From Anaerolineales bacterium (GTDB lineage: Bacteria; Chloroflexota; Anaerolineae; 4572-78; J111), in contig JABTUK010000002.1 of the NCBI GenBank assembly GCA_015075405.1, positions 1,488,001 to 1,552,000 on the forward strand: 64,000 nucleotides of DNA, read 5' to 3'. Both the position numbers and the translations under genes were made by a program. A model generated the notes under the pieces. It saw only the letters and a list, made by a program, of their open reading frames with translations. It had not been told where the DNA came from and did not search any database. Shown in pieces: positions 1 to 9,521 of this stretch. Numbering within the stretch: the stretch's first letter is position 1; every line of letters starts with the position of its first letter.

Positions 1-848
1 AAGTGAATGGCTAACTTGGTTAATTCCGGGGAGCTGAGAGGACCATCATCGCCCGGCTCAATGCCTTCGGGCGGCAGCGTATTACCGGCCCGCTGCTCCA
101 GCAGCGGATAATCGGGCGGCTGGTTGGCCAGCCGGTAGAAATAGGGCTGCACCGCCCCGCTGACCACACTTTCACCCAGCCCCCAAGCCGCCTCGATGAC
201 CAATTCATCGCGGCTGCCGTTGAGGGGATTGACGGTAAAACCAACCCCAGAACAGACAGGGTTCAGCATCGGCTGAATGAGCAGCGCCATGCGAATGCCC
301 TGGATGGACATACCGTGCGCCCGGCGATACTCCAGGGCCGGCCCATCCAGGGCCGAGGCCCAGCAGCGGGTGATGGCAATCGGCAGCGCGCTGCGGGGCA
401 CACCCAACTCGGTCAGGTGGACCCCAGCAAAGGAATGGTCGCGCTGGTCTTCGTCTACCGCCGAGGAGCGGACGGCAAATGTTTCTACATCCGGGCCAAA
501 CAGAACGTTGAGGGCCTCGGTTAAGGCAGCGGAGAGTTCTTTGCCCAGCGGCTTGGTTTTGAGCACATCGGCCAGCCAGCTCAGGGATTCGGTGGTGACG
601 GCTACATCGGGCGAACCGGCCCACAAGGGGATCAGTTGGGCATGGCGCAGTTGCGCTTCAAAAAAGGCGGTGGTCAGCACCAGGCCCGGCGGAACATTCA
701 AGCCATGCTGTTTGAGGCTGGCCAGGCGAAAGGCTTTGCCGCCAACCAGAGGCAGGTCAGCCCCTTCGATGGTCTCCAGGGTACGCAGCCAGGGCGCCGA
801 CGATGGGTCGGGTTCAGGCGGAGTCACAACTTTAGCCGGATAGGTCAT
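1..848 (-). CDS. PEP synthase/pyruvate phosphate dikinase-type protein, N-terminal part, runs off the window
   Basis: The reading frame is open from an ATG at 848 down to the left edge, giving about 282 residues. The start MTYPAKVV is followed near residue 30 by VGGKAFRLASLKQHG and VPPGLVLTT, then AVRSSAVDED. These are hallmarks of the PPDK N-terminal ATP-binding domain of phosphoenolpyruvate synthases and related phosphotransfer enzymes. The later SGVGFTVNPL and VIEAAWGLGESVVSG segments fit the same ATP-grasp fold. The central phosphohistidine domain and the PEP-binding domain would lie outside the window, so PEP synthase and rifampicin-phosphotransferase-like relatives cannot be separated. 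The start overlaps the upstream membrane-protein gene by 17 nt, so the two are probably translationally coupled. Confidence 0.8.
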   Translation of the reverse strand, partial: MTYPAKVVTPPEPDPSSAPWLRTLETIEGADLPLVGGKAFRLASLKQHGLNVPPGLVLTTAFFEAQLRHAQLIPLWAGSPDVAVTTESLSWLADVLKTKPLGKELSAALTEALNVLFGPDVETFAVRSSAVDEDQRDHSFAGVHLTELGVPRSALPIAITRCWASALDGPALEYRRAHGMSIQGIRMALLIQPMLNPVCSGVGFTVNPLNGSRDELVIEAAWGLGESVVSGAVQPYFYRLANQPPDYPLLEQRAGNTLPPEGIEPGDDGPLSSPELTKLAIH

Positions 849-1635
849 GGGTTTCTTGTCGGGTGTCCTTAAAGCCGGGTTGGCTGGCCAGGGTCAACAG
901 AACAATCATCCCGGCCATCCCGCCGGTAAAGATCATCACCGCGTAATTGGGCGGATTAGCAATCAGGCTAATCGTCGGGCCGATCAGCAGCAGTCCCAGG
1001 GCCAGCAGCAGGCTGCCATAAAAACCAATCATCGAGCGTAAAAATAGGGCAATGGTGATATTCAAGCTGACCAGCCCCCCCAGCACAAAGAGGAGGGCCA
1101 CCAGCAATTCAAAAGCTTGCAGGCCGGTCAGGTAATGGGGAAAAGTACGGCTTCTGACTGTAGAAGCCAGCCACTCGCCCGAAGCCATGATCCCGCCTAG
1201 CAGAAAGATAACCGAGATACCGGCCCAAAACGCGGTGATAAGTTTCAGCACCAGCGGGCGGGCAGGTCGAGCGGCAGCTTTGCGTTTGCGCTTGGCGCGG
1301 GCGGCGGGTTGGCCGGCTTTGGCAGCGGCTTGGGGTTCGGGAGCGAGCGCGTCGGCGGCCCCGGCATAATTCAGCAGCTCCTGTCTGGCCCAGCCGTTGT
1401 GGGGGTTGATGACAATGAGATTTTCGAGGCAAACCCGCTTATCTTCCTGGCGATCAAAGACCTGGTAGAGCCAAAACCAGGCCGCTTCGTTGGTTTGATC
1501 CCGCTCAACCACATCGAGCAGGCGGTAACGTGCCTGTTCAACCTGGCCGGCTTTGGCCGCCAGGATGCCTTCTTGGAGCCATTGGGCAATATCGTGCGGG
1601 CTGGTCATATTGGGGTAGAACATCATCGGCGACAC
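832..1635 (-). CDS. TPR-like N-terminus with membrane C-terminus, function unknown
   Basis: This 267-residue protein begins with a helical repeat region (about residues 12-90) of TPR type. It includes AAKAGQVEQARYRLLDVVERD and AAWFWLYQVFDRQEDKRVCL, a pattern common in Chloroflexota proteins. A basic Ala/Arg/Lys linker (about 95-130) leads into four hydrophobic segments, so the TPR part is probably cytoplasmic and anchored by a C-terminal membrane domain. Several ATG codons lie close together at the start (residues 1, 4, 5 and 10), and the true start could be MTSPHD a few codons in. The gene lies after glcF in the same direction and overlaps the next gene. I do not recognise a specific function. 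Confidence 0.7.
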   Translation of the reverse strand: MSPMMFYPNMTSPHDIAQWLQEGILAAKAGQVEQARYRLLDVVERDQTNEAAWFWLYQVFDRQEDKRVCLENLIVINPHNGWARQELLNYAGAADALAPEPQAAAKAGQPAARAKRKRKAAARPARPLVLKLITAFWAGISVIFLLGGIMASGEWLASTVRSRTFPHYLTGLQAFELLVALLFVLGGLVSLNITIALFLRSMIGFYGSLLLALGLLLIGPTISLIANPPNYAVMIFTGGMAGMIVLLTLASQPGFKDTRQETHDLSG

Positions 1636-1738
1636 TGTCCAGAATAGACAAACACCCTCTGGTGTAACAGTTTGTCCATCCTTCGATTCTACCCTATAAG
1701 GTTAAGAGGCACAAGTGACCGGCTCAAAAACGGCCCGT

Positions 1739-2992
1739 TTATGATTTTACGCCATAGGCCCGGTCCAACAGTTCCATCGTGTGATAAATGGGCAGCGGTC
1801 TGGCCAGGTGCGATTGAATTTGGGTCATGCAGCCGATATTACCGGTGACGACCGCCTCAGCCCCGGTGTTGAGAATATTGTGGGCTTTGCGCCGGCCCAA
1901 CTCCCCGGCGATGGCGGGCTGCTCCAGATTGTAGGTTCCCGCCGACCCGCAGCAGATTTCGCCTTCGGGGATTTCCAGCAAGGTCAAATTGGCAATGCTT
2001 TTGAGTAGTTTGCGCGGAGCAGCCTGGACTCCCTGAGCATGGGCTAGGTGGCAGGCGTCGTGATAGGCCACTTTGAGTGGCTTGGGCAGGTTGGCCGGAG
2101 TCTTGAATCCTAATGTATCCAGAAAAACGCTGACATCTTTGACCTGCCGGGCAAAAGCTTCTGCCGCTTTTTCCTCGACCAGTCCTTTAAACAACAGCCC
2201 ATACTCCTGCATGCCCGACCCGCAGCCGGCGGCGTTGGTCAAAATGGCGTCCACGTCTTTGGGAAAAGTTCGCAAATTCTGGCGGGCCAGTACCCTGGCC
2301 TGTTTGGCCGCGCCGGTGTGCATAGACAGAGCGCCGCAGCAGCCCTGGTGTTTGGGGATGACCGTTTCCACGCCGTTTTCGGCCAGAACCCGCAGGGTGG
2401 CCCAGTTGATTTGGGGAGCCAACACCTGCTGGACGCAGCCGCTCAACAGCGCCACCCGCGCCCGGCGCGGTCCTTTGGCCGGATAAAGCTCCGGCAAAGG
2501 CTGGGCTGCGGGTAAATTGGCCGGCAAAAGCTCCAGCATGGCCCGAAATTTGGCCGGCAGCAGTCCCCGGAACGGGCGGGTCAGCTTGCCCATATTTACC
2601 GCCAGCCGGAAACTCCACGGAAAGGGCAGCGTTTGCAGGGTCATCAGCCGCGAGGCGCGGTCCAGCAGGGGGGAAGTGCGGCGGTCTTCGGTGTAAGCGC
2701 GGAAGGGAATCAATAGGTCACCGTAGGGCACCCCCGAAGGACAGGCGGTAACGCAAGCCTGGCAGCCCAGGCAGCGATCAATGTACGGCAGGGCCTGTTG
2801 GGTGGACAGGTGGCCTTCCAGCACTTCTTTCATCAAAAAGATGCGTCCGCGCGGTGAGTCCATCTCTTCGCCCAGCACCTTGTAGGTGGGACAGGTCGGC
2901 AGGCAAAAGCCGCAGTGAACGCAACTGGCAATGGCGTGGGCCATAGCTTCGCCCTGGGGACCGAGCGATTTAACCGGGATTTGGTGCTGCAT
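1739..2992 (-). CDS. glcF: Glycolate oxidase iron-sulfur subunit GlcF
   Basis: This 417-residue protein has two four-cysteine ferredoxin motifs, C24-x2-C27-x2-C30-x3-C34 and C74-x2-C77-x2-C80-x3-CP, which should bind two [4Fe-4S] clusters. Two CCG-type domains follow, seen as [21 protein letters not shown] and [10 protein letters not shown]. This layout is typical of GlcF/LldE-type subunits, which pass electrons from the flavoprotein GlcD towards the quinone pool when glycolate is oxidised to glyoxylate. The length is normal for GlcF. It lies in the same direction as glcD and glcE but is separated from glcE by the DUF4160/DUF2442 pair, an unusual break in the usual glcDEF order. Confidence 0.9.
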   Translation of the reverse strand: MQHQIPVKSLGPQGEAMAHAIASCVHCGFCLPTCPTYKVLGEEMDSPRGRIFLMKEVLEGHLSTQQALPYIDRCLGCQACVTACPSGVPYGDLLIPFRAYTEDRRTSPLLDRASRLMTLQTLPFPWSFRLAVNMGKLTRPFRGLLPAKFRAMLELLPANLPAAQPLPELYPAKGPRRARVALLSGCVQQVLAPQINWATLRVLAENGVETVIPKHQGCCGALSMHTGAAKQARVLARQNLRTFPKDVDAILTNAAGCGSGMQEYGLLFKGLVEEKAAEAFARQVKDVSVFLDTLGFKTPANLPKPLKVAYHDACHLAHAQGVQAAPRKLLKSIANLTLLEIPEGEICCGSAGTYNLEQPAIAGELGRRKAHNILNTGAEAVVTGNIGCMTQIQSHLARPLPIYHTMELLDRAYGVKS

Positions 2993-3010
2993 CGAGTCTC
3001 CTCAAAAATA

Positions 3011-3025
3011 GTAGACGGTAGACAG
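3011..3025. repeat. Short GTAGAC-type tandem repeat in the glcF leader
   Basis: Two 7-bp units of GTAGACG/GTAGACA type lie just upstream of glcF. They are the reverse complement of the GTCTAC units seen before the genes at 9634 and 12598, so they belong to the same dispersed family. Confidence 0.6.
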
Positions 3026-3080
3026 GGATAAGAAGGGTTAATACCTCTGTGACTTTGCGACCCTGCAACCTTGTTCCAGA

Positions 3081-3557
3081 TTAATCTGCCGTAGCTGTTT
3101 CCATCTGTGTCTGGCGTGACAATAACCAACGTTGAATCGAGCGTTCACTTTCCATACTTCGGCCGCCTTCAAACAGTCGAGATAATTCGATATCCTCATC
3201 CAATTCCGGCCAGTGGATGATAGCATCATCACCGCTCAACTCATAATGGTTCCGTTCCGCGGGCGTTCCGTGCAGGAGGCGCGGAAACCAGGCTAACGGA
3301 CAGGACAACTGCCGGCCATCTTTGAGGTACACATTCAAAGCGCTATCGGTTATGTGAACATGGTCTATTTGAGGAGGGTGGCGTAGAACTAATATCTGAG
3401 CTTCGGCCGGTAAAGGTTCAGCCTGTTCTAACTGGCTGACTAACGGCAGCGGGATAACGACCACCCGCCCATCAGCCAGGGTTATTAAAAGCTGATCGTC
3501 ATCTACTGTAACAGTGGTAGGTTCACTACCCAAATATAATTTACCCAAAGTATTCAT
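3081..3557 (-). CDS. DUF2442-domain protein
   Basis: This protein of about 158 residues looks like DUF2442 sequence. There are two similar units: an N-terminal TVDDDQLLITLADGRVVVIP and a central ALNVYLKDGRQLSCPLAWFP, the latter carrying the L-x-DGR-x-x-x-P-x-x-W/FP signature. The ATG at 3557 (MNTLGKLY) is preferred over a TTG at 3569 because it has a GAGGCGTGGA stretch just upstream. The gene overlaps the end of the DUF4160 gene by 17 nt, so the two should be co-translated. DUF4160 and DUF2442 genes are often neighbours in bacteria, and the pair has been suggested to be toxin-antitoxin-like. No activity is proven. The acidic C-terminal half has no motif I recognise. Confidence 0.75.
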   Translation of the reverse strand: MNTLGKLYLGSEPTTVTVDDDQLLITLADGRVVVIPLPLVSQLEQAEPLPAEAQILVLRHPPQIDHVHITDSALNVYLKDGRQLSCPLAWFPRLLHGTPAERNHYELSGDDAIIHWPELDEDIELSRLFEGGRSMESERSIQRWLLSRQTQMETATAD

Positions 3558-3780
3558 TCCACGCCTCAATTAATTCCTGCTGATGTGCTTCCACCAAACC
3601 AAAGATGTCGTTTAATTCATGGGGACGAAAACGACCAACGCGAGCCAGTCGAACCACCGGTGTTAACCAGAACTTCGCTTCTAGCCTTCCGCGGCGGACA
3701 TGGATATGAGGAGGTTCATGTTCTTCGCCGCGACTATAAAAGCGAAACTCATACGGTCCAATGATTTTGACCAGTGGCAT
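3541..3780 (-). CDS. DUF4160-domain protein
   Basis: This 79-residue protein matches the small DUF4160 family. It has a start of type MPLVKIIGPYEFRFYSRGEE, the signature EPPHIHVRRG near residue 23, a K/W-containing strand, and a C-terminal helix ending LIEAWNEYFG. The family is almost always found as a tiny stand-alone protein next to DUF2442, as here. It sits 39 nt after glcE and overlaps the DUF2442 gene. The role is unknown. A toxin-antitoxin or regulatory module is the common suggestion, but nothing in the sequence proves it. Confidence 0.8.
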   Translation of the reverse strand: MPLVKIIGPYEFRFYSRGEEHEPPHIHVRRGRLEAKFWLTPVVRLARVGRFRPHELNDIFGLVEAHQQELIEAWNEYFG

Positions 3781-3819
3781 AATTATACTCTATATCACAA
3801 CCAACAAAATTTTCAGATT

Positions 3820-4950
3820 TTATCCTATCTCTAAAAACCGCCCTCCTGGGTCCAGAGCCTGCTTGACCCGGCGAGCCAACGATGCGCCGGGATTGACCCC
3901 CAGGCGAGTCACACCGGGCGGGCCGAGCAAGACTAAACCGGACAAGTCGAGATCGGTGAGCAGTTTGCCTAGCTTGTCGGCCCACTTGCCGGTAGCCGGC
4001 CAGGCCAGCCAGACCAGGTTGCCGGCGGCGCTGTATCGCCGCTGGGTTTCAATCTTGTTCAGTTGCGCTTCCAGGGTGGGAATCCGTTTGAGCGTCAACG
4101 GCACTTTGACCAACGCCGAATCTGCCGGGGTCCAGGTTAGATTTTTGACCTGCTGCCATAAATCACTTTCGGCGGAGCCATCAAAGGTTTCGGCGCTGGT
4201 CGCCCCGCCTTTGGGAGCCAGGAGAAACTCGCGCATCCGTTCCACACGGGCCGGAAGCGCCTCGGCCAGCCCGCCCAGGCGCACCCACAACGTCCAGGCT
4301 TGCTTTCTGCCGCCCGCCCCCTCCGCCGGTTCCAAATCGAGCGCGTGCAGCTCCAACGCCGAGGTTGCCAGGCGATAGATGTCGGTCAAAGCGGTTTCCA
4401 GGTGGGGATAGGTCAGCTTGAGGGTGGTGTAAGCCGCCGGGCCGGGGAAGACTTTAAAGGTCAACTCAATCAGCACACCCAGCCGGCCCAAACTGCCGAC
4501 CATCAACTTGGGCAAATCGAAGCCGGCCGCGTTCTTGACCACCTTGCCCCCGCCATGCACCAATTGGCCCGCGCCATTGATAAAACGGACGCCAATTAAG
4601 AAGTCCCGCACCCCGCCATAGCGCTGCCGGCCCGGACCGCTCACCCCGGCGGCGACCGTCCCGCCCAGGGTGGCGCCCTTTTCGGCCAGCAGCGGGTCAA
4701 ACGGTAAATATTGGCCGTGCCGGGCCAGCAGCTTCTCCACTTCGGCTACCGGTGTACCGGCCAGGGCGGTGAAGGTGTATTCATCCGGCTCGTACTCCAG
4801 CACCCCAGACAGGCCGGACAGTTCGAGGCTGGGCACATCTTGGGGAGGGGTAGACAGGGCGGGTTTGCTGCCGCCTCCACGTGGCAACAGGCGCGGCTGG
4901 GCCTGCACCAGCGCTTGCGCTTCTTCAGGGGTGGTTGGACGCAGGCTCAT
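3820..4950 (-). CDS. glcE: Glycolate oxidase FAD-binding subunit GlcE
   Basis: This 376-residue protein carries the FAD-binding type 4 (PCMH-like) fold. An N-terminal [12 protein letters not shown] motif, [17 protein letters not shown] around residues 90-106 and [17 protein letters not shown] around 140 are typical of GlcE, the shorter flavoprotein-like subunit of glycolate oxidase. The C-terminal half aligns in style with FAD-linked oxidase domains. The start overlaps the glcD stop by 4 nt (ATGA arrangement), so translation is coupled. The next genes in the same direction are the DUF4160/DUF2442 pair rather than glcF. Confidence 0.88.
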   Translation of the reverse strand: MSLRPTTPEEAQALVQAQPRLLPRGGGSKPALSTPPQDVPSLELSGLSGVLEYEPDEYTFTALAGTPVAEVEKLLARHGQYLPFDPLLAEKGATLGGTVAAGVSGPGRQRYGGVRDFLIGVRFINGAGQLVHGGGKVVKNAAGFDLPKLMVGSLGRLGVLIELTFKVFPGPAAYTTLKLTYPHLETALTDIYRLATSALELHALDLEPAEGAGGRKQAWTLWVRLGGLAEALPARVERMREFLLAPKGGATSAETFDGSAESDLWQQVKNLTWTPADSALVKVPLTLKRIPTLEAQLNKIETQRRYSAAGNLVWLAWPATGKWADKLGKLLTDLDLSGLVLLGPPGVTRLGVNPGASLARRVKQALDPGGRFLEIG

Positions 4951-6407
4951 TCGCGGGAAATCCTTCCAGCCCGTTCCAGCGGATGCGGTCCGTGCGCGTG
5001 TAAAGCCGGAGCTTCGCCGCCGGGGAACATTTTGCCTCGATTAGACAGTTCCAGCGGGTCCAGGGCATGCCGGATGTCCTTCATCACAGCCAGGTCCGTT
5101 TCGCTGAACATCTCCGGCAGGTAATCCCGTTTTTCCATGCCAATGCCGTGCTCGCCGGTAATCGAGCCGCCCAGGCCGATGCACAGGCGCAAAATTTCGC
5201 CGGCCAGGGCTTCGGCCCGTTCCAGCGCGCCCGGCTCGCGCCCATCGTAGAGAATGAGCGGGTGTAAATTGCCGTCGCCGGCGTGGAAGACATTGGCCAC
5301 CCGGATGTTGTAGGCCGCCCCCAACCGCTCGATTTCCGAGAGGGCGTGGCCCAATTTGCCGCGCGGAACCACGCCATCATTCACAATATAGTCCGGGCTA
5401 AGCCGCCCCACCGCCGAAAAGGCGCTCTTGCGACCTTTCCAGATGCGCAGACGCTCATCCTCATTTTGAGCCACCCGCACCTCATAAGTCCCTGACTCCT
5501 GAATGACTTCCAGCAGCTTGGTGAATTCAGCCTCGACCTGGGTTGTTTCACCTTCCAGCTCGACAATCAGCAGGGCCGCCGCCTCGCGGGGATACCCGGC
5601 GTGGACGGCTGCTTCCGCCGCTTCAATTGCCAGCTTGTCCATGATTTCCATGGCCCCCGGCAGCAGGCCGGAGGCTACTACCATCGCGACGGCATTGCCC
5701 GCCGCGCCGAGGCTATCGTAGGCGGCCAGCACAGTGCGATACAACTCCGGTTTGGGCAGTAAGCGCACAGTTATTTCCAGAGCGATCCCAAATAGTCCTT
5801 CTGAACCCACAAATAGACCAATCAGGTCCGGCCCGACGCCTTCCAGGCTTTCGCTGCCAAACTCGACCACCTCGCCGTCGGGCAGCACGGCTTTAATTGC
5901 CAGAATGTGGTTACTGGTCATACCGTATTTGAGGCAGTGCGCCCCGCCGGAGTTGAAAGCGACGTTGCCGCCAATAGTACAGATGGATTGGCTGGAAGGG
6001 TCGGGGGCGTAGTAGAGGTTATAAGGCGCGGCGGCTTTGGAGACATCCAGGTTGATGACTCCTGGCTCAACCACCGCCAGCCGTTCCTGCGGGTCAAGCC
6101 GTAAAATCCGGTTGAGCCGGTTCAGGCCGATGACCAGCCCATCCTGAATAGGCAAAGAGCCGCCCGACAGACTGGTGCCGCTGCCCCGCGCCACAAAAGG
6201 CACTTCGGCCCGGTGACACAGTCTGACCGTCTCGATGATCTCGGCGGCGCTTTCGGGTAATACGACGGCGCGGGGTTTGGCCCGGAAGGCGGTCAGGGCG
6301 TCGGATTCGTAGGGGGCTAATTCAGCGGGTTGGGCTAACATCCGGTGGCGCGGATAAATTTTGGCTAACTCAGCCAGAAATGTCTGTGCTTCCATCGGTG
6401 GCCTCAC
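4947..6407 (-). CDS. glcD: Glycolate oxidase catalytic FAD subunit GlcD
   Basis: This 486-residue flavoprotein is of the GlcD/LldD-like D-2-hydroxyacid dehydrogenase family. The FAD pyrophosphate-binding segment [12 protein letters not shown] lies near residue 75, [15 protein letters not shown] near 145, and the conserved C-terminal [16 protein letters not shown] near 420. It should oxidise glycolate (or D-lactate) to the 2-oxo acid and pass electrons through GlcF. It heads the glc run and is divergent from the alcohol dehydrogenase at 6592. The product glyoxylate could enter general C2 metabolism. A D-lactate substrate cannot be excluded from sequence alone. Confidence 0.9.
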   Translation of the reverse strand: MRPPMEAQTFLAELAKIYPRHRMLAQPAELAPYESDALTAFRAKPRAVVLPESAAEIIETVRLCHRAEVPFVARGSGTSLSGGSLPIQDGLVIGLNRLNRILRLDPQERLAVVEPGVINLDVSKAAAPYNLYYAPDPSSQSICTIGGNVAFNSGGAHCLKYGMTSNHILAIKAVLPDGEVVEFGSESLEGVGPDLIGLFVGSEGLFGIALEITVRLLPKPELYRTVLAAYDSLGAAGNAVAMVVASGLLPGAMEIMDKLAIEAAEAAVHAGYPREAAALLIVELEGETTQVEAEFTKLLEVIQESGTYEVRVAQNEDERLRIWKGRKSAFSAVGRLSPDYIVNDGVVPRGKLGHALSEIERLGAAYNIRVANVFHAGDGNLHPLILYDGREPGALERAEALAGEILRLCIGLGGSITGEHGIGMEKRDYLPEMFSETDLAVMKDIRHALDPLELSNRGKMFPGGEAPALHAHGPHPLERAGRISRE

Positions 6408-6522
6408 TGTGGGGAGTCTTATAAAAATAGACGCTGTAGTAAAAATTCTTTACTGCGGCGTCTATTATACATGGGGCGGTTAATTTTGTCTATGTTTATT
6501 GGGCGAGTGTCAAAACAAAGAC

Positions 6523-6570
6523 TTGACAAGGCGAGGTAAACGTGGTTAAACTTGCTCACCACAATGTGGT
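6523..6570 (+). promoter_or_regulatory. Promoter and palindromic operator of the alcohol dehydrogenase gene
   Basis: A perfect -35 box TTGACA (6523-6528) is followed after 17-18 bp by a weak -10 (TTAAAC or TAAACT, 6546-6552). Directly downstream is a perfect palindrome, ACCACA-A-TGTGGT (6558-6570), placed where a repressor would cover the transcription start. A strong ribosome binding site (AGGGGAGG) then precedes the ATG at 6592. Confidence 0.5.
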
Positions 6571-6591
6571 AATAAGTAGGGGAGGTAGATT

Positions 6592-7671
6592 ATGAAAGCC
6601 GCCTTATGCTATGAATTCGGTCAACCCTTAGTGATTGAAGAGATCAATATTGACCCGCCTCAGGCCGGAGAGGTAAAAGTAAAGCTGGCTGCTTGCGCCA
6701 TTTGCCACAGTGATATTCACTACATGGAGGGCGCTTGGGGCGGAGTATTGCCGGCAGTATACGGGCACGAGGCTGCTGGCATGGTCACTGAAGTTGGCCC
6801 CCATGTTTCACTGGTCAAACCCGGCGACTCCGTTGTTGTGACCCTTATCCGCTCTTGCGGGCGCTGCTACTTTTGCGCGCAGGGTCAGCCCCATCTGTGC
6901 GAGGCCGCCTTTGCCCTGAACACCGAGAGCCGGCTCCATACCAAGGCTGGCCAACCTATTCACCAGGGCATTCGCACCGGCGCTTTTGCCGAATATGTGG
7001 TTGTAGACCAATCCCAGGTGGTGCAAATCCCCCCAGAGATGCCGCTGGATAGCGCCTCGCTACTGGCTTGTGGCGTCATCACCGGGCTGGGCGCTGTGGT
7101 CAATACGGCCCGAGTTCCCTCTGGCAGCAGTGTGGTGGTCATTGGCAGCGGCGGTGTGGGTCTGAACAGTATTCAGGGCGCGTTTCTGTCGGGAGCACAA
7201 CCCATTATTGCCATTGATCTGGCGCCCGGTAAATTGGCGGCAGCTAAAAGGTTTGGCGCAACGCATACAGTCAATCCCACTGAAGAAAATCCGCTGGAAG
7301 CCATTCGCTCACTCACCCAGGGCCGAGGCGCGGATTATGTGTTTGTTACTGTAGGCAGCACCAGGGCTATGGAACAGGGGTTGACCTTACTGCGGCGGGC
7401 CGGCACGTTGGTGATCGTTGGTATGCCGGCGAGCGGCGCAAAATTACAGATCGAGGCGGTTGATTTTGCCGACAATAGCCAGCACATTCTGGGCAGCAAA
7501 ATGGGTTCCACTCGACTACAGGTGGATCTGCCGAAGCTGGTGGAGCTTTACCAGCAAGGCCGGCTAAAACTGGACGAGTTAATTACCACCCGCTATCCGT
7601 TGGAGGAGATTAATGAAGCCATTGCTGCCGTGAAGCGCGGTGAAGCCCTGCGTAATGTCATTGTGTTTTAG
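6592..7671 (+). CDS. Zinc-dependent medium-chain alcohol dehydrogenase
   Basis: This 359-residue MDR-family protein has the catalytic zinc site C38-H39-S-D, with the GHEAAG motif following. The four-cysteine structural zinc lobe is seen as CGRCYFC and HLC (about residues 90-105). The nucleotide-binding Rossmann motif VIGSGGVGLNSIQGA lies near 180. The arrangement resembles the class III/mycothiol-type alcohol dehydrogenases, which oxidise alcohols or aldehyde adducts with NAD. The insertion around residues 108-122 (NTESRLHTKAGQP) is typical of that group. It stands alone between divergent glcD and the response-regulator operon and has its own promoter and operator-like palindrome. The physiological alcohol is unknown. 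Confidence 0.88.
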   Translation: MKAALCYEFGQPLVIEEINIDPPQAGEVKVKLAACAICHSDIHYMEGAWGGVLPAVYGHEAAGMVTEVGPHVSLVKPGDSVVVTLIRSCGRCYFCAQGQPHLCEAAFALNTESRLHTKAGQPIHQGIRTGAFAEYVVVDQSQVVQIPPEMPLDSASLLACGVITGLGAVVNTARVPSGSSVVVIGSGGVGLNSIQGAFLSGAQPIIAIDLAPGKLAAAKRFGATHTVNPTEENPLEAIRSLTQGRGADYVFVTVGSTRAMEQGLTLLRRAGTLVIVGMPASGAKLQIEAVDFADNSQHILGSKMGSTRLQVDLPKLVELYQQGRLKLDELITTRYPLEEINEAIAAVKRGEALRNVIVF

Positions 7672-7709
7672 TCAAGGTAGCAGACATAACAACGAAATTC
7701 GTTTCTTTA

Positions 7710-7740
7710 TTGTGACAAGTAAAAAAAACCGTGCTATACT
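7710..7740 (+). promoter_or_regulatory. Likely promoter of the response regulator/phosphatase pair
   Basis: An extended -10 element TGC-TATACT ends at 7740, with a TTGTGA/TGACAA -35-like region at 7710-7718. It lies 92 nt upstream of the response-regulator ATG. The spacing is 16-19 bp depending on which -35 hexamer is used. Confidence 0.4.
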
Positions 7741-7832
7741 CTGGCTAGTCAGGTTAATTTAACAGCGGGTTTGCCGAAGGTCGTTGATGGGGGTAAAATG
7801 GCAGGCGGCTAAACTCAGAAGCGGAGCCAGGT

Positions 7833-8264
7833 ATGTCGAACATTCTTTACGCCGAAGACGACCGTGACTGCCGAGAACTGTTTGCCTTTGCCCTGCGGCA
7901 GAACGATCATAAAGTTCACGAAGCCATTAACGGGGCCCAGGCGGTGCAGATTGTCCGGGAAGAACCCATTGACCTTATCATTCTGGATATTCGTATGCCC
8001 ATGATGACCGGCTACGATGCGGCCCGGATTATCGCCAAAGAAGCCCCGGATATTCCGGTGGTCTTTCTCAGCGCCAAGGGCATGCGCCGCGAAGTGAGCC
8101 TGGCTTTTGAGTGCGGCCCCATGACGGTAGATTACCTGATCAAGCCGATTTCGCCGGAGCAGTTGGTTAGCCGGGTTGAAAGTATCCTGGAGGCTTGCCG
8201 GGTGCGCGGCATGGCCGCCGTGCGCGAAGAAAACATGGCCCGTGAGTTGGTTGTGGCCTGGTAA
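7833..8264 (+). CDS. Single-domain response regulator
   Basis: This 143-residue CheY-like receiver domain has no output domain. The acidic pair E8/D9-D10, the phospho-acceptor D52 (in IILDIRMPM), the conserved FLSAK (S/T) and the YLIKP lysine near 105 are all present, so it should be phosphorylatable. It is followed 15 nt later by a SpoIIE-type phosphatase with a cyclic-nucleotide domain, and the two probably form one signalling unit in which phosphorylation state or protein contact controls the phosphatase. No histidine kinase is nearby. Confidence 0.88.
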   Translation: MSNILYAEDDRDCRELFAFALRQNDHKVHEAINGAQAVQIVREEPIDLIILDIRMPMMTGYDAARIIAKEAPDIPVVFLSAKGMRREVSLAFECGPMTVDYLIKPISPEQLVSRVESILEACRVRGMAAVREENMARELVVAW

Positions 8265-8279
8265 GGGTGGAAAAACAAA

Positions 8280-9515
8280 TTGAGCAGCATCCAATCGGCG
8301 CTGGAGCTTGCTCTGGGCGTTCTCCCCGCAGATGAACTCGCCGCCTTATTGAATGTCGTTGTTACCCGCGACTACCCCGCCGATTCGATCATTTGCCATG
8401 AGGGTCAACTAGAGTACACTTTTTACATCATTCAAGAAGGCCAGGTTGCCTTTACCAAGCAGATGGCTCAGGGCGAGCAGTTTCTGGGTATGAAAGGCCC
8501 CGGCGAGTTTTTTGGTGAGTTGGGGGTTTTGGATCGCGCCCCGCGGGCAGCCACAGTGCTGGCGCTTTCGGATTGCCGCTTAATTGAACTCGATGAACAG
8601 ACTCTGAATGACATTCTGGCTCGCAACCCGTCGGTGTCTCGGGCTATTATGCGCGGCATTACCCGCAGCGTGCGCGATACCGACCGGATCACCATTGCCG
8701 AGTTGCAACTTAAAAATACCGAGTTAGCCCGCACCCTGGACGACCTGCGGGCGGCCCAGGCCGAACTGCTGCGGCGCGAGCGGCTCAAGCGCGATCTGGA
8801 AATTGCCGCTCAGGTTCACAAAAATATCCTCCCCACCTCCTTTCCCCAAGTACCCGGTTTTGAATTTGCCGCCCTGGCTCGCCCGGCCCGCGAGATTGGC
8901 GGCGACCTGTACGACATTGTGGATATGGGCCAGAATGAAATCGGCATTGTTATGGCCGACGCATCGGGTAAAAGTGTTCAGGCGGCTATTTACATGGCGG
9001 TGGTGCGCGCCCTTTTTCTCAGTGAAACCAACGCGAACCTATCACCCAGCGAAACCGCCCACCGCATCCACAACTTGTTGCTCAAGGTTTCGACCACCAA
9101 TGATATGTTTGTCACCGCCTTTTATGCCACGCTTAACTGTGTTACCCGCCACATGCGTTACATTCGCGGCGGGCACGACCGGCCTGTTTATTACCACGCC
9201 GCCACCGGGGAGGTCAGTTTACTCAACCCGCCGGGCCGGTTTTTGGGGTTACTGCCCAACTTAATTATCCAGGAAGAAGCATTGACTTTTCAAACCGGGG
9301 ATATGCTGGTTTGCTACAGCGACGGCGTGACCGACGCCACTCGGCGCGGCGACGGCGAAATGTATGGCCTGGATAAGTTGATCGAGATGGTCAAACGGGA
9401 GGGCCACCGCTCTGCCAGCGATTTGGTCAAAATTATTGTCAGCGATGTTGACCACTTTAGAAATGGCGAAGAACAACCCGACGATTTGACCTTGTTGGTA
9501 ACAAAAGCAGTGTGA
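8280..9515 (+). CDS. cNMP-binding domain plus SpoIIE/RsbU-type PP2C serine phosphatase
   Basis: This 411-residue protein starts at TTG 8280, supported by AGGGTGG ten bases upstream. Residues about 15-130 form a cyclic-nucleotide-binding (Crp-like) domain with GEFFGELGVLDRAPRAATV. Residues 140-185 look like a coiled coil (ELQLKNTELARTLDDLRAAQ). Residues 190-410 are a SpoIIE/RsbU PP2C domain with EIGGDLYDIV, IVMADASGKSVQAA, YIRGGHDRP and CYSDGVTDA. It should dephosphorylate a serine on an anti-sigma-antagonist-like partner, with ligand binding as input. The partner proteins are not in the window. Confidence 0.88.
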   Translation: MSSIQSALELALGVLPADELAALLNVVVTRDYPADSIICHEGQLEYTFYIIQEGQVAFTKQMAQGEQFLGMKGPGEFFGELGVLDRAPRAATVLALSDCRLIELDEQTLNDILARNPSVSRAIMRGITRSVRDTDRITIAELQLKNTELARTLDDLRAAQAELLRRERLKRDLEIAAQVHKNILPTSFPQVPGFEFAALARPAREIGGDLYDIVDMGQNEIGIVMADASGKSVQAAIYMAVVRALFLSETNANLSPSETAHRIHNLLLKVSTTNDMFVTAFYATLNCVTRHMRYIRGGHDRPVYYHAATGEVSLLNPPGRFLGLLPNLIIQEEALTFQTGDMLVCYSDGVTDATRRGDGEMYGLDKLIEMVKREGHRSASDLVKIIVSDVDHFRNGEEQPDDLTLLVTKAV

Positions 9516-9521
9516 AAGGAA

